Made by a program: the position numbers and the translations under genes. A DNA stretch of 64,000 nt, taken from an uncultured Chloroflexus sp. (GTDB lineage: Bacteria > Chloroflexota > Chloroflexia > Chloroflexales > Chloroflexaceae). Positions within the stretch are counted from its first letter, which is position 1; every line of letters starts with the position of its first letter. Where the stretch lies: positions 26,236-90,235 of the forward strand of contig NZ_CAKZNK010000112.1 of the NCBI RefSeq assembly GCF_937129525.1, in the 5' to 3' direction. The notes under the pieces are model-generated. The model worked only from the letters and a program-made list of their open reading frames with translations, was not told the DNA's origin and ran no database searches. Of the stretch, positions 34,016-44,515 are shown in pieces.

Positions 34016-36766
34016 TCAGGGGATCAGACCTAAGCGGCGACCACGCGCGACTGCCTGAGTGCGGGTGGCCACGCCCAGCTTGCTGAAGATGTTGTTGATA
34101 TGCGATTTAACTGTGCTCAACGCAATCACAAGATCGCCAGCAATATCCTGATTGGTGCGTCCTTCGGCCATCAAGCGCAAGACCTCGATTTCACGCTGGC
34201 TCAGCGGTTCGGGCAGGCTATCAAGCGGTAATGAGGGCGCTGGCGTCGCGGCGAGCGGCACATCATCGGTAAACAGTGTCAGGAGATACTCGCCAAATGG
34301 CGGTAGCTGGCGGTTGGAAGACAATGTTGCCAGGATCGGTTGTAACGCCGTTTTCGCGGTCACAAATGGCGCTACGATCCCTTCGCTCGCCGCCAGATGC
34401 AGCGCATGCGTCAGCGCGGGCACTGCCTCGTCTCCGGCTGCGGCTAACGCCAGGCTTCGCAACAGCGCAGCATCGATCGGCGACAAGGTTTGCCAGAGTT
34501 CCTGCCCGGCTTTGTGAGTGAGTTCAGCAGCCAGCTTCCGCAATGCATCGGTGTCACCCGCCGCTCGTGCCGTAGCCAGCCGCCACTCGTAATGCGCGCG
34601 CGTAACATGCTCACGGGCATAGAATACGGCAATAGGCAGATAGTGAAACTCTGCCGGTGTGGTCGGCAGATCAGACAGCAGCAGACGCGCAGCCTCAATC
34701 TCGCTCTGAGCAAGCAAGATTTGAGCTTCCAGGCCATCAAGGACTGCCATAACCCATGCGACGTTACGCTCACGGGCAAGAAAGCGCGCCTGCCGGATCG
34801 CGCGCAATGCGCTAACATCATCGGCGCGGACATGCGCGATCCGGGCAGTTGCGATGAGCAGGCAGAGATAGCTGGTCGTGCTACCCGGCTTGATGATGCT
34901 CTCGGCTTCGGCCAGTGCCGGCAACGCGCCGGCAAACTTATAGCCGATACCGTGCAGATCGGCCAGCGCCAGCAGCGGCAAGCCGGCTCCGGGTGGGCGC
35001 TGCCCGCGATTGATCTGCCCAAGCTGATCAATCGTTTCCCGACAAACCTTAATCGCAGCGTTGATCGCGCCACGCAAAACGAGCGTGTAGGCATAGTCAC
35101 TTGTCGCCATCGCCGAGATGTAGGGAAAACCGGCATTGAAACCGTTGGCGATAGCCTCAGCAAACGCTTTCTCAGCCCGCACCGTATCGCATTCGGCTAC
35201 ATACGCATAACCGAGATCCTTCGCGATCCGCATCCGCAGCGCCTGCTGATCGGGCTGCAACCACGCCAGCGCCTGCCGACCTTCGGCCACGGCCTGCTCA
35301 GTATTTCCCTGCAAGATGGCCAGCCTCACTCGCGCTGCGCTCAGCTCGCCGCGCAGGTTGGCAATCGTGCCAATCGGCGCAGCCGTGCCACTGGCCACGC
35401 TGGCGAGAGCCTGCTCGGCAACGCCGATCCAGTATCTGGCCTCTTCAGCCTGATAATCGGATGTCGCCAGCCATGCGCGCAAGAGGGCCAGTCGCGGATG
35501 GCTCTCAAACGCCGTTTCAGGAATAGCCGGCAACCAGCGCCGCAGGGTAACTTCCCCAACCTGGGTAATCAGCGCCAGCCCGATCGGTTCGAGCATTGCA
35601 ACCACATCATCAATCGCATGCGCACTCAGCGCATGATTGATCGCCTCAGTAAGGAAACCGTGCGCGGCAAACCACGCTCCAGCCCGCCGATGCAACAACG
35701 CCAACTGCTCGGCGTTACTCCCGGTTACGAGCCGATCGCGCAGCACATCGGCAAACAGATGATGATAACGATACCAGGTACGCTCGGCATCGAGTGGCAC
35801 CAAAAACAAATTGTTCCGCTCAAGCTCGGTCAGGATCAACTGGCTGTACGACTGGCCGCTCGCCCCTTCGTCAGATGACTGGCTCAACCCCAACACCGCG
35901 TCGCATAATGGCCCGCACAACCGCTCAAGAATCGAGGTCTGGAGTAGAAATTGCTGTATGTGACCCGGAAGATGATGAAAGACATCTTCAAGCAGGTAAT
36001 CAACCACATATCGATTCGTGGTATTGAGCTCCTCGATCAACGCGCCGCGATCGGCGCGACTACGCAACGCTAGCGCCGTAAGCTGCAACCCTGCCGGCCA
36101 TCCTTCAGTGCGTTCAATCAGCGCGACAATCTGCTCACGGCTCAGCGACAACTCCATCGTTTCGAGCAGAAAAGCGGCTGCCTCTTCTGGAGTGAAGGCG
36201 AGATCGAAGCCACGCAGCTCGGCCAGATACCGGCGCGCCCGCCAGCGCGCCAGCGGCAATGGCGGATCGCTGCGGGTAGCGATGATCAGGCGACAACGAG
36301 GCGGCAAATGGTCAACCAGAAAGGCAATAGCCTGGTGGATCTGTCCATCATCAATAGTCTGGTAATCGTCAAGCACAATAGCTGTCGAACCGGCAGTCTC
36401 GGCCAGATCATTCAGCAATTCAGCAAACCACTGCTCGGCATCCATCGCTTCAGTATCAATCATCGCGCGCAGCCGATCGCGTCGCTCGGGCGGAATATTT
36501 TCCAGCGCAGCCAGCAGATACATCAACAACCGCCGGATGTCATTGTCAGACGCATCCAGGCTAAGCCAGGCGATATGCGACCACTCATTGCGCGCCTCTG
36601 CCATCCATTCGGCCAACAGTGACGTTTTGCCATAACCGGCAGGAGCGGAAATCAGCACCAGCCGACTGTGCAGCGCGGCGCGCAACTGTTCACGCAATCT
36701 GTCACGAGCAATGAATGACGGTAGCAGCTCTGGTGGATGTAGCTTCGTGCGCACGAGTGGCATCAT
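34016..36766 (-). CDS. MalT/LAL-type ATP-dependent LuxR transcriptional regulator
   Basis: A 916-aa STAND-family activator. The ATG at 36766 has GGGGGAG 5 nt upstream. The NTPase domain has Walker A APAGYGKTS (Lys47) and Walker B TAIVLDDYQ, followed by a sensor-like CRLIIATRSDPPLPLARWRARR, typical of MalT. Residues 380-820 are TPR-like helical repeats that usually bind an inducer. Residues 850-915 are a LuxR helix-turn-helix (SQREIEVLRLMAEGRTNQDIA, STVKSHINNIFSKLG). Proteins of this type oligomerise on ATP and inducer and activate target operons. Transcribed alone; target not evident. Confidence 0.93.
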   Translation of the reverse strand: MMPLVRTKLHPPELLPSFIARDRLREQLRAALHSRLVLISAPAGYGKTSLLAEWMAEARNEWSHIAWLSLDASDNDIRRLLMYLLAALENIPPERRDRLRAMIDTEAMDAEQWFAELLNDLAETAGSTAIVLDDYQTIDDGQIHQAIAFLVDHLPPRCRLIIATRSDPPLPLARWRARRYLAELRGFDLAFTPEEAAAFLLETMELSLSREQIVALIERTEGWPAGLQLTALALRSRADRGALIEELNTTNRYVVDYLLEDVFHHLPGHIQQFLLQTSILERLCGPLCDAVLGLSQSSDEGASGQSYSQLILTELERNNLFLVPLDAERTWYRYHHLFADVLRDRLVTGSNAEQLALLHRRAGAWFAAHGFLTEAINHALSAHAIDDVVAMLEPIGLALITQVGEVTLRRWLPAIPETAFESHPRLALLRAWLATSDYQAEEARYWIGVAEQALASVASGTAAPIGTIANLRGELSAARVRLAILQGNTEQAVAEGRQALAWLQPDQQALRMRIAKDLGYAYVAECDTVRAEKAFAEAIANGFNAGFPYISAMATSDYAYTLVLRGAINAAIKVCRETIDQLGQINRGQRPPGAGLPLLALADLHGIGYKFAGALPALAEAESIIKPGSTTSYLCLLIATARIAHVRADDVSALRAIRQARFLARERNVAWVMAVLDGLEAQILLAQSEIEAARLLLSDLPTTPAEFHYLPIAVFYAREHVTRAHYEWRLATARAAGDTDALRKLAAELTHKAGQELWQTLSPIDAALLRSLALAAAGDEAVPALTHALHLAASEGIVAPFVTAKTALQPILATLSSNRQLPPFGEYLLTLFTDDVPLAATPAPSLPLDSLPEPLSQREIEVLRLMAEGRTNQDIAGDLVIALSTVKSHINNIFSKLGVATRTQAVARGRRLGLIP

Positions 36767-37201
36767 CCGCACTCCCCCTCTGGCGTTGTAAGCTGTTTCG
36801 TTTGGGATGGAAAGGGTCTTGCTACCTTACAGTCTACCACAGGGATTCAGCCTGTAAATACTGCCTGAGCGGACAGGCTGGCCGATGAACGGCGCCGGTC
36901 GGGATGTGTTTGGGGAATGACGGGGTAGAATAAGAACCTCAAGCCGAGATTAAGCTGACTGCAAATGAATAGGAATAAAAATTGTCTGTTGAATAATTTC
37001 TGGCGCCAATCCAGATGATGGACAAACGTGCCTCCCGGAACTATCATTGCGCTAACATACCAGCATCTTTACCAAAACAAAGACCCAATTCACATGGCCT
37101 GCTACAGTAGAAAAAGACTATCAATCAACATTGTCTACTACGCTGTGAAGATTTGCTTTTAGTTTTGAGATTAGTATGTCTGTAACTCTTGAGTCCACAC
37201 G
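36767..37201. other. Intergenic region, no gene seen
   Basis: About 435 bp between divergent regulator and protease genes, locally AT-rich around 36930-37180. It should hold both promoters, but no convincing -35/-10 pair or repeat was found. Confidence 0.45.
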
Positions 37202-38035
37202 ATGCGCTTACATCAACACTTCCACCACAAATCCCGCGCCCTCCTCGAAGTGATTGCTGTGTTGAGCCTTACCCTGCTGGCACTGACCCTGATAGGACTC
37301 TCTCCGGTGGGCGCATGGGAACGAACAACTCTCCGTCGCGGGTTTGTCGAGTATGCGGTGATGATGGCAATTCCCACTACCATCCTGATCGCTACGCGAC
37401 GAGACCTGACCGCTTACGGTTTGTCGTTGCGCAATCCAACCTATCATCTTGATGTCACGACAACGGCGCTGGCGCCGGTTGCCGTTGCCAGTATTCCTTT
37501 CGCGTTCGTTGATTACAGACACTGGACGGGCTCGCTGATTCTGGCAGGAAGCTATCTCGCCTCCCTGTTTGCCCTCGGCTGGCTGCTCCGGCGCAAGCCG
37601 ACTCGCAATGAGGATGGTGTTGTTATCGGCGCATTCACGCCGATCTGGCTCCAGCTTCCTCAGCCAACTGTTGTGGGCCGCGCAATAACGACGTTTGTTT
37701 TCTTCATCTTCTTTCTTGGTCTCGGTGAAGAGTTGCTGTTTCGCGGTTATATTCAGTCACGCCTGAACGATGTATGGGGCCGTCCTTTCCGGTTCTTCGG
37801 CGTTCCGTGGGGATGGGGCGGGTTGATCACCGCAGCCCTCTTCGGTTTGATGCACGCGCTCAATCTGGGGAGTCTGGTGAACGGTAACTGGCAGTGGTCG
37901 TGGTGGTGGGGAGGCTGGACGTTTTTCAGCGGCCTGGTGTTCGGATTTGCGCGCGAGAAGACCGGTAGCATTGTCGCGCCGGCACTCTTGCACGGCTTGC
38001 CGCAGGCGATTGCATACACCCTGATCGGTCTCTAG
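37202..38035 (+). CDS. CPBP-family intramembrane metalloprotease (CAAX/Abi)
   Basis: A 277-aa protein with about eight membrane helices. Motif 1 is GLGEELLFRGYIQSRL (Glu176, Glu177, Arg), motif 2 is FGLMHALNLG (His), and motif 3 is near LLHGLPQAI (His). These are the conserved metal-binding residues of Rce1/CPBP proteases. Bacterial members process lipidated or peptide substrates, provide bacteriocin self-immunity or affect envelope signalling. Here the gene stands between two large regulators and no peptide substrate gene is visible. Start chosen at the ATG that begins the only long frame; the Shine-Dalgarno is weak. Confidence 0.9.
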   Translation: MRLHQHFHHKSRALLEVIAVLSLTLLALTLIGLSPVGAWERTTLRRGFVEYAVMMAIPTTILIATRRDLTAYGLSLRNPTYHLDVTTTALAPVAVASIPFAFVDYRHWTGSLILAGSYLASLFALGWLLRRKPTRNEDGVVIGAFTPIWLQLPQPTVVGRAITTFVFFIFFLGLGEELLFRGYIQSRLNDVWGRPFRFFGVPWGWGGLITAALFGLMHALNLGSLVNGNWQWSWWWGGWTFFSGLVFGFAREKTGSIVAPALLHGLPQAIAYTLIGL

Positions 38036-38216
38036 CTCACGCAACCGGAATACTCGCCAGCAGAGCGCGGCTTCGGCGAGCCGACCGGCAACACAATCCA
38101 GTTTTCATCGACAGAGCGCGCTGACAGCGATCAGACACTGATCTGATATGCAGCTTATCGCCACGCTCGCGCCGGCCTGCCGTTCCCCCTTGTCGCCAAA
38201 TTTGTCGGCAGAAAAC

Positions 38217-38245
38217 TCGACATGCGGATTCATTTTAGCTATACT
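38217..38245 (+). promoter_or_regulatory. Sigma70-type promoter for the BTAD regulator
   Basis: TCGACA (38217-38222, 5/6 to TTGACA), 17-nt spacer, TATACT (38240-38245, 5/6 to TATAAT), 45 nt before the ATG at 38291. Confidence 0.6.
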
Positions 38246-38290
38246 GACAGCATGCAAACCGGCGCTATCACCAAACTATGACAGTACGCT

Positions 38291-41200
38291 ATGTCATTCC
38301 CCATCCGTATCATCTTACTGGGTGATATTTGCTGTCAGATCGACTCGCAATACGTGAGTCTGCCACAGCGCGAGAGTCTGCGCCGGCTGGCAACCCGACT
38401 CTTCCTGCAACCCCGTCAGCCAATTCCTCGCAAGCAACTGGCGTTTACGATCTGGCCTGACACCGAACCAGATAAAGCGCTGGCCAATCTCCGCCGCCAT
38501 CTCCATCTCCTGCGCAATCTCTTGCCTCCGGCAATGCGCGCCTGGCTCATCGTTTCAACCCGGCATATCATCTGGAATGCTCCGGCTGAATGCCAGAGCG
38601 ATGTCCATCTCTTTGAGCAAGGATGGGCGTCGGTGCATGAGCTGGAAGCGATTGTTGGGCTTTATCGCGGCGATCTGGCTCCCGGCGTTGACACGGACGA
38701 TGACATTCTTGTTCGCCGCGAAGCCTTGCGCCAACGCTATCTGAAACTGCTCACATCGCTCGTCTACGCCTGGATGAAAGAGCGGAACTGGGATCGGGCG
38801 ACGCACTGGGCGCAACTCCTGAATGCTCACGATCCCTGGAATGAAGAAGGCGCGCGATTGGCGATGACTGCGTTAACGCTGGCCGGACAGCGCACTGCCG
38901 CGCTCGCGATCTATCAGAAACTGGCGCATGAGCTAGAGCATGAGCTGCATCTGCAACCGGCGGCAGAGACAACTGCGCTCTACAACGATATCGTACACCA
39001 TCGGTTGGGTCCCGCTCCCTCGCCCGATGACCCGCCGACAACGGTAACGTTCGTCGGTCGCGCCGATGAACTGCGGCGTCTCGATGAATTGATGCGTCGC
39101 GCTGCGCAGGGACAAGGCTCCATCGCCTTCGTTTCAGGCGAGCCAGGCGTGGGGAAGACGGCGCTGGTGCAGGAAGCGGCGCGACGGTATGGTTGCGCGC
39201 CCGATAAACCGCCGGCGCTCGTGTGTTGGGGATATTGCCAGCCGTTCAACGATGGACGCGGCAATCGCCCCTACACGCCCTGGCGCCATATCTTTACTTC
39301 CGTAACGACGCGACTAGTTGAACGCGCCGGAATCGCCACCGACTGGCTGAGTCGCCTGCTACCACTCGTCCCCGATCTGGCCGGGTTGTGTCCAGAGTTG
39401 TCCCATCCCTCACAACCGGATGCTGCGGCATTGCGCGCCGCGATCCGTCAAGGCGTGCAGGCGCTGGCATCGCGCCAACCGGTTATCCTGATTATCGAGG
39501 ATGCGCACTGGATCGATCACTGGTCACTTGATGCGCTAAACGAACTAACCGATGTCTGCCAGTCTTTGCCAGTGCTGCTCATCGTGACCCATCGCTCTGG
39601 GGCGGCGCCGCGAGCCTTGCTCGATCTGAAACAAGCCATGCGGCGCCGGTTCCGGGCGCTCGACATTCATGTCGCGCCGTTCACGCCGACAGAAACCGAT
39701 CTGTTCCTGAACAGCATTTCCGCAGACATCGTTGACGCCAGAACGCGCGAAGAGGTCAGACGCTATGCCGGCAACTTCCCGCTCTTTCTGCGCGAGGCGA
39801 TTGAGAGTCTGCGTCAGGCGCATCAACAACGGGAATCACACCAGACACCACTGACCGGTTTGCGCGATGTGATCAGGCTGCGACTGCGCGATATTGGGCG
39901 ACAGAATCGTCAGATGCTCGAAGCCGCCGCAATCCTGGGATTTTCATTCAACGGACACGAATTGCAGCAGATGCTCGCCTGGCCGCCGGCGATCTATGTC
40001 TCGGCGCTTGACGAACTTCTGTCGCGACGGTTACTGTTCAACACGGTGGTTCACAGTGACGATGATTTCGTCTTTTCCCATCATCTCATCCACGACATCA
40101 TTCTGAATGATATTCCGGCTGACCGCGCCGCAGAACTCCACAACCAGGCTGCCGGCGCCCTGGAAAGGCTGCATACCGATCAGCCGGGCTACGCTGCCCG
40201 GATCGCCACCCATTATGAGAAGGCGGGAAGCGCGCTTGCTGCCGCGCGTTTCTGGCTGGCGCATGCGCGCGAGAACACAGATCTGGCCGCCTTCGATCAG
40301 GCGATGGAAGCCATCGCTCGCGTCGAAATGCTGGCGCCGGGATCATCCCGGCGAGAACGGGAGCTGCGGGCACAGATTGCCGCGCAACGTGGCATGATTG
40401 CGCTCTACCAGGGTGATGCCACTTCAGCGCTCGATCTGTTGCAATGCGCGATGCAGCAGAGTCGTGAATTTCCTGCCCTCTATACCAGCGCGCTGATTAC
40501 ATACGCCTATGCGCTCTATACCCGCGATCGCGCCGCCGAGTCGCGCGCTATCGCCTCGCAAGCCCTTGAACTGGCTTCGTCGTTACAAGACACGATCGGT
40601 GTCACGCGCGCGCTGAATATTCGCGGTGTCAGCTCGTTGATGATTGGACAGATAGAAGATGCCGTCGCCGACCTGCAACGCGCATGCGAGCTGGTTGATC
40701 GGCTGCGTCAGGACGACATCAATGCCCGTAGTATCCTGGCACAGACGACCCAGAGTCTGAATCATCTCGGCACTGCTCTGGTATTTGCCCAAAAATATGA
40801 ACAGGGGCGGGAGATTCTCAACCGCGCTGTCGCTATGGCGCAGCGCAGCGGTTTGCCACGACTGGAAGCCGCGGCATTAACTATGATCGGCCAGATGACT
40901 CTCAACTGCGGTCGCTACGATGAGGCGATCCAGGTGTATACCCGCTCGATCGATGTGGCCGGCGCATCGTATAGACCGGGGATGTGGGGCAAGTATGCCG
41001 GGCGCGGCTGGGTGTCGCTGCGCCTGGGTGAACTCGTGGCAGCTCGCCAGGATTTCGTTGCCGGACTGGACATTGCTAATCAGGTGAATAGCCAGTACGG
41101 CGCGCTGTTGATGCAAACCTACCTGACCTTCGTTGACCTCGCCCAGGGACGAAAGCCAACGTTATCACTGGCGCAACTGGCAATGCGCGCAGAGGAGCTG

Positions 41201-41836
41201 CGCATTCCGCCGGTCGTGTATATGGCCTGTCTGCTGGCCGGTCAACTCTGGCGCTTGCTGGGAGATAGCGCGCAGGCGCTGGAGATGCACGAACGCGCGC
41301 TACAGGCGGCGCAAACAGCGAATGTGCCCTCGTTTATTCTCCACGCGCGCGCTCAGCAGACCTATGACCGGTTGCTGGCTGCGCATGACACCGCCGCCAG
41401 CGCAGACCTCGACCAGATTATCGAGCAGGCCCATATCAGCGGCGAGTTGCCGGTGCAATCCCTCGCATGGTTGGCCCGCGCCGCATATCTACACCAATGC
41501 GCTCAACCAACCGCGGCGCTCGGCGCTGCCGAAAAAGCCGTCATAATCGCGCGCGCCTGTCCCGATGTGCCGTTAATCGGCGAAGGACTGGCGCTGCTGG
41601 CACGCATCCGCGCTTCTGCCGGTCAATCGACCTTTGATGATATGGAACTGATGGAAGCGCAGGCGATTGCCCGTCAGCATTTCGCGCCACTTGCTCTGCT
41701 CATCGGTTTGCCCGAAGCTGCGCGACTGCGCCAGTATTGCCTCGATGGCCTGATCGATTCGCCATTACCCTCTGTAGCTGCCTCATGTCAGCCAACAGTC
41801 CACGCCACTGCCCGTAAGCGCCGCGCCTCTCTGTAG
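38291..41836 (+). CDS. BTAD-AAA ATPase-TPR transcriptional regulator (SARP/LAL-like)
   Basis: An 1181-aa protein. Residues 1-240 comprise a winged-helix (OmpR-type) region and a BTAD domain (IILLGDICCQID, LANLRRHLHLLRNLL, HDPWNEEGARLAMTALTLAGQRTAALAIYQKL), as in SARP activators. Residues 255-560 are a STAND-type ATPase: FVGRADELRRLDEL, Walker A SGEPGVGKTAL (Lys289), Walker B PVILIIEDAHWID. Residues 640-1160 are TPR-like helical repeats. The order and length match the large Chloroflexota and Actinobacteria BTAD-ATPase regulators. It lies upstream of three exported-protein genes on the same strand, which may be its targets, but there is a 342-bp gap. Confidence 0.9.
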   Translation: MSFPIRIILLGDICCQIDSQYVSLPQRESLRRLATRLFLQPRQPIPRKQLAFTIWPDTEPDKALANLRRHLHLLRNLLPPAMRAWLIVSTRHIIWNAPAECQSDVHLFEQGWASVHELEAIVGLYRGDLAPGVDTDDDILVRREALRQRYLKLLTSLVYAWMKERNWDRATHWAQLLNAHDPWNEEGARLAMTALTLAGQRTAALAIYQKLAHELEHELHLQPAAETTALYNDIVHHRLGPAPSPDDPPTTVTFVGRADELRRLDELMRRAAQGQGSIAFVSGEPGVGKTALVQEAARRYGCAPDKPPALVCWGYCQPFNDGRGNRPYTPWRHIFTSVTTRLVERAGIATDWLSRLLPLVPDLAGLCPELSHPSQPDAAALRAAIRQGVQALASRQPVILIIEDAHWIDHWSLDALNELTDVCQSLPVLLIVTHRSGAAPRALLDLKQAMRRRFRALDIHVAPFTPTETDLFLNSISADIVDARTREEVRRYAGNFPLFLREAIESLRQAHQQRESHQTPLTGLRDVIRLRLRDIGRQNRQMLEAAAILGFSFNGHELQQMLAWPPAIYVSALDELLSRRLLFNTVVHSDDDFVFSHHLIHDIILNDIPADRAAELHNQAAGALERLHTDQPGYAARIATHYEKAGSALAAARFWLAHARENTDLAAFDQAMEAIARVEMLAPGSSRRERELRAQIAAQRGMIALYQGDATSALDLLQCAMQQSREFPALYTSALITYAYALYTRDRAAESRAIASQALELASSLQDTIGVTRALNIRGVSSLMIGQIEDAVADLQRACELVDRLRQDDINARSILAQTTQSLNHLGTALVFAQKYEQGREILNRAVAMAQRSGLPRLEAAALTMIGQMTLNCGRYDEAIQVYTRSIDVAGASYRPGMWGKYAGRGWVSLRLGELVAARQDFVAGLDIANQVNSQYGALLMQTYLTFVDLAQGRKPTLSLAQLAMRAEELRIPPVVYMACLLAGQLWRLLGDSAQALEMHERALQAAQTANVPSFILHARAQQTYDRLLAAHDTAASADLDQIIEQAHISGELPVQSLAWLARAAYLHQCAQPTAALGAAEKAVIIARACPDVPLIGEGLALLARIRASAGQSTFDDMELMEAQAIARQHFAPLALLIGLPEAARLRQYCLDGLIDSPLPSVAASCQPTVHATARKRRASL

Positions 41837-42178
41837 TTCAATAGCCATTGCAGCCACGCCGGCCGCATTGCCAGTACACTGCTCCTTCACCACGTCCGAA
41901 CCCAGAAGGAACTCCTGGGCAACATCCCTACTCGCTTCAATGTCAGGACGTTTTGAGGACGCTTGATCGTTACCATTCAGGTAGTTCGCTGATCGCAGTT
42001 GTGACCGTCGCAAAAGAACCAGCGGAGAGCCGTTTCGCGAACGAGAATCTTGTGACGGAATGCGCAACCTGGCCACGTCTTCGGCGGACACATCGCGCGT
42101 TGCGAGTCGGGCACGACCGCGTCTGATAGAGCGTCCCAAAGCGTCACATCGTTTCTGTAGAAAGGATCAACCAACATC
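41837..42178. other. Intergenic region, no gene seen
   Basis: About 340 bp between the BTAD regulator and the beta-propeller gene. No family match, RNA gene or strong inverted repeat was found. It presumably carries the promoter of the exported-protein gene. Confidence 0.45.
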
Positions 42179-44515
42179 ATGACACGCAAAATGACACGCA
42201 AACCAACCTTCACCTGGCTGGCATTGATGCTAACACTCGCATGGCTATTTGGCGCTATGGGTGTGCAAGCGCAAAAGAACGCGCCGTTGCCTTCCGAACT
42301 GCCGCATGATGCCGGTCAAACGGCGCATGTGACCAGCGTCACTACTACTGGCGGCTTCCTGTACGCCTTGCGCGATGTCGATGGCGGAGCGAATGAAATT
42401 TACGGCTTCCGCGTCAATGAGGCGACCGGCGCCCTGACGGAGCTGCCCGGTTTTCCGGTTAGCACTGGCGGGAATGGGAGCCCAGTGGGTATCACCTCGC
42501 GGATAGCCTACGATGCTAGCAATGGCCGCCTGTACGCACTGAACAATGGGAGCAACACCGTCAGCGCTTACAGCGTCAATTTCGACACCGGTACGCTCAC
42601 CGCGCTGCCGTTCAGCCCGATCAGTCTGGGATCTGGCGATTGGGACTGCCTAACAGTGCATCCCGGCGGCTCACCGCTGGTGGTAGGTGGTTTCGACAGT
42701 GAACACAAACTGTTAAGTTTCGTGATCAGCGGCGCTAGCGCCACCCCGGCGGCAGGCAGTCCATATGTCGACTTTGGCACAGTTGCTTTATCCTGTGTCT
42801 TTAGTCGCAACGGCAACTATATGTATGCGTCGGGAAGCGCATCCCCCTCCCTTGCCGGATTCAGCGTCAATCCTGCAACCGGCGCTCTCACCCCATTGCC
42901 CGGCTCACCGTTCGACACCGTCGAAGGTACCGTCTTTGCGTTGGCCACCGATGATACCGGACGATTATTCATGGGCACTCTTGGTGGCCAGAATATACGT
43001 GCCTTTACTACTGATAACGGCGTGCCGACCCCTGTTGAAGGCAATCCATTCACGTCCGGCATAGAAGAAACCACTTATGGGATGATCCACCCGGCAGGCT
43101 ACTACCTGGTGGCTGACCGGGACGGTAATCGGGTGGGTGTGTACCGCATTGATAACAGCGGGTCAAGCACAACACTGACCGCAGTGACCGGCTCGCCATT
43201 CGCATCTGGCGGGTCGTACACCAACCTGCTGGCGCTCAACCAGAGCGGCGCGTTGCTGTTCGCTGCGCACGGCGACAGTCGCAATATCACCACCTTCGCG
43301 GTCAATGCTTCCAGCGGCGCGCTCACCAGCCTCGCCCCACAGTCTGAGGATACGCTCGGCACAACGGGCCGTATTAGCGGTCTGGCATACGTCGGTCAGC
43401 CGCAGATGCCTGCCCCACTCGGTTCAGGCTTTCTCTATACTCTGGAAGACCGCGCCGGCGCCGGTCTTGAGAACCGTATCTACGGCTTCCGCGTGAATGA
43501 AGCGACCGGCGCGTTGACGTTGCTGCCCGGTTTTCCGATCAGCACTGGCGGCGCCGGCAGCACCGTGAAATCTTCTGAGCGGATGGCATACGATCCCGTC
43601 AATGCCCGCCTGTATGTGCTGAATGATGGGGACGACACCATCAGAGCCTACAGCGTCAATCGCATAACCGGCGCGCTCACGGCCCTGTCGTTCACGATCA
43701 GCCTGGGCGCCGGCCTCTGGAACTGTCTGGCCGTGCATCCCGGCGGCTCGGTGCTGGTGGCGGGAGATGCAGACAGTTTGCCTGCTCTTGTCAGTTATAC
43801 CATCTCCGGCAGTGGCGCCACGCCAGTGACTGGCGCTCCCACCTACACGGCATTCCCTTACTCTTGCGCCTTTAGCCGCGACGGCAACTATGTGTACACT
43901 GGCGGCGGGATTGGCTCTACATTCGCTGGCTTCAGCGTCAATGCTGCGACCGGCGCGCTTACCGCACTGTCCGGCTCACCGTTCGATTCCGACGCAAACA
44001 ATCCGCTGGCCTACGTCACCGACGGTAGCGGGAGATTATTTGTGGCGAATCTTTTTGGCGGCGTGCGCGTCTTTACCACCAGTAGCGGCGCGCCCAGCCC
44101 GGTGTCGGGCAACTCGTTCACATCCGGTTTGACAGGCGCCGTTCATGGCGCGCTCCACCCATCTGGCTACTACCTGGTGGCTGACCGGGACGGTAATCGG
44201 GTGGGTGTGTACCGCATTGATAACAGCGGGTCAAGCACAACGCTGACCGCAGTGAGCGGCTCACCATTTGCGTCTGGCGGGTCGTACACCAACATTCTGG
44301 CGCTTAACCGAAACAGTGCCTTCTTATTTGCCGCAAATGGGTTTGCCTGCAATATCACTTCGTTTGCGGTCAACCCGACGACAGGAGAGCTGAGCGCCGT
44401 TTCGATCCTGCCGATTGGCAGCACGTGCAACAGTAACGACAGCCCTGGCGCTACGACTGGCATGGTGTATGTGCCGGGTTTGAACTACATGTTGTTGCCA
44501 TTGGTGCAGCGTTAG
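42179..44515 (+). CDS. Secreted beta-propeller protein, tandem duplicated halves, C-terminal LPLVQR tail
   Basis: A 778-aa exported protein. The signal peptide spans residues 1-32 (TWLALMLTLAWLFGAMGVQAQ). Residues 55-405 and 410-765 are two homologous lactonase/YncE-type propellers built from repeats such as FLYALRDVDGGANEIYGFRVN, RLYALNNGSNTVSAYSVN and YYLVADRDGNRVGVYRID. The duplication is recent in places: a 143-bp segment is nearly identical between halves. There are no lactonase catalytic residues I can point to. The protein ends YMLLPLVQR, similar to the IPSVQR end of the exported protein at 45979-47793. Probable surface or extracellular adhesion/recognition role; function not assigned. 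Confidence 0.85.
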   Translation: MTRKMTRKPTFTWLALMLTLAWLFGAMGVQAQKNAPLPSELPHDAGQTAHVTSVTTTGGFLYALRDVDGGANEIYGFRVNEATGALTELPGFPVSTGGNGSPVGITSRIAYDASNGRLYALNNGSNTVSAYSVNFDTGTLTALPFSPISLGSGDWDCLTVHPGGSPLVVGGFDSEHKLLSFVISGASATPAAGSPYVDFGTVALSCVFSRNGNYMYASGSASPSLAGFSVNPATGALTPLPGSPFDTVEGTVFALATDDTGRLFMGTLGGQNIRAFTTDNGVPTPVEGNPFTSGIEETTYGMIHPAGYYLVADRDGNRVGVYRIDNSGSSTTLTAVTGSPFASGGSYTNLLALNQSGALLFAAHGDSRNITTFAVNASSGALTSLAPQSEDTLGTTGRISGLAYVGQPQMPAPLGSGFLYTLEDRAGAGLENRIYGFRVNEATGALTLLPGFPISTGGAGSTVKSSERMAYDPVNARLYVLNDGDDTIRAYSVNRITGALTALSFTISLGAGLWNCLAVHPGGSVLVAGDADSLPALVSYTISGSGATPVTGAPTYTAFPYSCAFSRDGNYVYTGGGIGSTFAGFSVNAATGALTALSGSPFDSDANNPLAYVTDGSGRLFVANLFGGVRVFTTSSGAPSPVSGNSFTSGLTGAVHGALHPSGYYLVADRDGNRVGVYRIDNSGSSTTLTAVSGSPFASGGSYTNILALNRNSAFLFAANGFACNITSFAVNPTTGELSAVSILPIGSTCNSNDSPGATTGMVYVPGLNYMLLPLVQR
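43097..43239 (+). repeat. Long direct repeat, copy 1
   Basis: About 143 bp nearly identical to 44165-44307, 1068 bp downstream and in frame within the propeller gene. The encoded segment is YYLVADRDGNRVGVYRIDNSG and onward. Differences are mostly silent, suggesting recent duplication or gene conversion. Confidence 0.85.
44165..44307 (+). repeat. Long direct repeat, copy 2
   Basis: Second copy of the repeat at 43097-43239 in the C-terminal propeller of the same gene. Confidence 0.85.

Noticed and set aside
34490..35878. 462-codon frame on the plus strand opposite the LuxR ATPase
   Set aside because: Same reason: antisense shadow of a conserved gene, with a composition unlike real proteins.
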